34,540 nucleotides of DNA from TMED27 sp963922705 (GTDB taxonomy: Bacteria > Pseudomonadota > Alphaproteobacteria > Micavibrionales > Micavibrionaceae): contig CAWUJS010000013.1 in assembly GCA_963922705.1 (NCBI GenBank), forward strand, positions 1-34,540. Reading direction: 5' to 3'. Each line of letters opens with the position of its first letter. Positions within the stretch are counted from its first letter, which is position 1. The notes beneath the pieces are model-generated. The model was not told the origin of the DNA, searched no databases, and was given only the letters and a program-made list of their open reading frames with translations. Shown here one piece after another: positions 33,011 through 34,540 of this stretch. Made by a program: the position numbers and the translations under genes.

Positions 33011-33859
33011 TTAATCCTTCACCTTAAACCATTCAAAGGAACAGGCGATAAACTCCGGGTTAAGCCATTTTGGATTCGAACCACCATATTTTAGTGGCTT
33101 TCCATCAGTATCCGTTATAATGCCTCCAGCGGCGCGCAGAACAGCATCGGCAGCAGCGGTATCCCATTCACATGTCGGACCAAAACGCGGATACAAATCC
33201 GCCTTTCCTCCGGCGATGATGCACATTTTCAGAGAGCTTCCGCGCTTGACAACCTTATCAATTTTGAATTTTTCCAGAAATTGATCCAGCTTGCCTGCAT
33301 CTCCATGGCTTTTGCTGGCGACCACAACCAAGCCGCCTTCCGGGGCTTTGCGGACGGAAATTTGCTTTTCTGTATCTGTTTCCTCAAGCCAGCGCGTTGC
33401 TGTGCCAAGGCCATAGCCTGCATACATCTCGCCTTTTGCCGGGGCATAAACAACGCCCAAAACCGGCTCGCCTTTATTGATGAGGGCAATATTAACTGTG
33501 TAATCGCCGCCATGCCCGATGAACTCTTTCGTGCCGTCCAGCGGGTCAACAAGCCAAAAATAACCATCGCGGTCAAAGTTCTCCGGAGCTTTGCCAAGCG
33601 CCGCCGCCTCTTCCCCAACAATGGGAATGCCGGGCGCGATTTCCTCTAGCTTAATCTGAATGAGTGTTTCAGCTTCCCGGTCAGCCAATGTTACAGGAGA
33701 GCCGTCGCCTTTAACTTCGATCCGGTTTTCATCCTCCATCTCGAAATATTTGAGGGTGATTTCACCTGCCTCAATGGCGATACGGCGAATCATGTTGCAA
33801 AGAGCACCCGGATTATCGAGGAGTTTTTGCGTTTCTTCCGGGATTGTCTTTGGTTTCAT
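33011..33859 (-). CDS. cysQ: 3'(2'),5'-bisphosphate nucleotidase CysQ
   Basis: CysQ hydrolyses PAP, the by-product of PAPS use, to AMP, keeping sulfotransferases and PAPS reductase free of inhibition. The 282-residue protein of the inositol-monophosphatase fold has the metal sites IVGEEAA and DPLDGTKEF (about residues 105-113), and the C-terminal WDTAAADAVLRAAGG. Length and all metal residues are normal. The ATG at 33859 has a weak GAG 9 bases before it. It lies 37 bases after the cysC stop, so the two are co-transcribed; this is a logical pair, since one makes PAPS and the other disposes of PAP. The end is 58 bases from the convergent esterase end. Confidence 0.96.
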   Translation of the reverse strand: MKPKTIPEETQKLLDNPGALCNMIRRIAIEAGEITLKYFEMEDENRIEVKGDGSPVTLADREAETLIQIKLEEIAPGIPIVGEEAAALGKAPENFDRDGYFWLVDPLDGTKEFIGHGGDYTVNIALINKGEPVLGVVYAPAKGEMYAGYGLGTATRWLEETDTEKQISVRKAPEGGLVVVASKSHGDAGKLDQFLEKFKIDKVVKRGSSLKMCIIAGGKADLYPRFGPTCEWDTAAADAVLRAAGGIITDTDGKPLKYGGSNPKWLNPEFIACSFEWFKVKD

Positions 33860-33896
33860 ATGATTTTCTCATGTGCCTTCGTGTTGATCGTAACAA

Positions 33897-34540
33897 TTAT
33901 ACTGCAATCGCTTTTTCTTGGCGACCTTGCTCACCTTGCCCCGCATTTTTAACTTTAATACGCATCTCGGCATATTTCACAACTTGCTGCACGCATGTCT
34001 CAATATCATTATTTTGCGTATCGACGACCATTTCCGGGTTCGCTGGCGGCTCATAAGGTGAGTCAATTCCGGTGAATTCAGCGATTTCTCCAGCGCGTGC
34101 TTTTTTATAAAGCCCTTTCGGGTCACGATCTTCACAGGTTTCCAGATCGGCAGAGACATAAATCTCGTTAAACGCATCGGGTGCAGCAGAGCGCGCGCGA
34201 TTACGATCTTCCTGATACGGTGAGATAAAGGCGGAAATTACAACAAGTCCTGCATCCGCCATCAATGCTGCAACCTCGCCTATACGGCGGATATTCTCGG
34301 CGCGATCTTCGGGAGAAAAGCCAAGATCCTGATTAAGGCCATGACGCACATTATCGCCATCAAGCACATAGGTATGATAGCCTTTTTCAAAGAGAGCCTT
34401 TTCAACTGCCATCGCGAGTGTTGATTTACCCGCACCGGACAGACCCGTAAACCAGAAGATGCCGCCTTGATGGCCCTTTAATTCCGTGCGGTTTTGGGCT
34501 TCCAGATAGTCAACTTTATAGATATTGTCTGAGACAGGCT
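33897..34540 (-). CDS. cysC: Adenylylsulfate (APS) kinase domain, partial; possibly the C-terminal half of CysNC
   Basis: The right window edge cuts this gene, and its 5' end lies beyond 34540. The visible 214 residues hold a complete APS kinase: Walker A GLSGAGKSTLA (just before the in-frame ATG at 34412), LDGDNVRHGLNQDLGF, ENIRRIGEVAALM, ISPYQEDR and DPKGLYKKARAGEIAEFTGID. Phosphorylating APS makes PAPS, the sulfate donor. The ATG at 34412 cannot be the true start because it falls after the P-loop. About 30 residues (SDNIYKVDYLEAQNRTELKG) precede the kinase, which suits the linker of a CysN-CysC fusion, as in alphaproteobacterial CysNC/NodQ. The tail ends with an unusual Gln/Gly/Glu-rich stretch. 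Confidence 0.93.
   Translation of the reverse strand, partial: PVSDNIYKVDYLEAQNRTELKGHQGGIFWFTGLSGAGKSTLAMAVEKALFEKGYHTYVLDGDNVRHGLNQDLGFSPEDRAENIRRIGEVAALMADAGLVVISAFISPYQEDRNRARSAAPDAFNEIYVSADLETCEDRDPKGLYKKARAGEIAEFTGIDSPYEPPANPEMVVDTQNNDIETCVQQVVKYAEMRIKVKNAGQGEQGRQEKAIAV

Overview
The window looks like chromosomal DNA of a free-living alphaproteobacterium with fairly low GC (roughly 40-45% by eye). The evidence for this is: an addA-addB-murU-tsaE-divL block in the alphaproteobacterial order, with a DivL-type kinase that carries Tyr instead of His in its H-box; AddAB rather than RecBCD; a long-form HPF after rpoN; and a holdfast-like wza-wzz-cpsD export operon. The species cannot be named from the sequence. 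No tRNA, rRNA, CRISPR array, transposase or phage integrase was seen.

Layout. 1-167: palindromic dispersed-repeat remnant and the rpoN leader. 168-5168: rpoN and long-form hpf (+), lemA (-), then a FIST-domain protein and a DsbG/DsbC-like periplasmic thioredoxin-fold protein (+). 5165-17829: a long minus-strand run read asnB, purU, divL, tsaE, murU, addB, addA, with gaps or overlaps of a few bases from divL (or purU) onward. 17905-19485: an unknown protein convergent with a single-domain ClpA-D1-like AAA+ ATPase. 19695-22105: recF, lolA and recR (+). 22188-24922: on the minus strand, a small lipoprotein with its own terminator, nusG, secE and a site-2 protease. 25025-26505: hisI and a protein with an HETGH zinc motif (+). 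26511-30097: a minus-strand export operon, wza, wzz, degenerate cpsD-like gene, sulfotransferase. 30208-30959: two small minus-strand genes, one a secreted Cys-rich protein with a duplicated motif. 31044-32953: a promoter plus leader hairpin feeding a large SGNH/sialate-esterase-like protein. 33011-34540: cysQ and the 3' part of cysC (perhaps of a cysNC fusion), running off the right edge.

How the genes work together. The right third reads as a programme for making and exporting a surface polysaccharide that may be sulfated. Wza and Wzz form the export and chain-length parts, a sulfotransferase is in the same operon, APS kinase would make PAPS, and CysQ would remove the PAP by-product. The nearby esterase may act on acetylated glycans. 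The left third combines DNA-break repair (AddAB; later RecF and RecR), cell-cycle signalling (DivL), tRNA modification (TsaE) and peptidoglycan recycling (MurU). Many housekeeping genes lack their usual neighbours (recF without dnaN, secE-nusG without rplK, recR without ybaB, murU without amgK), so the chromosome appears heavily rearranged.

The least explained items are the AAA+ protein that lacks the ClpA pore-loop tyrosine, the cpsD-like protein in which all three P-loop motifs are lost, the promoter-hairpin-gene arrangement before the esterase, and the HETGH protein. None is proven to be a new system from sequence alone. No gap between genes exceeds 300 bases.
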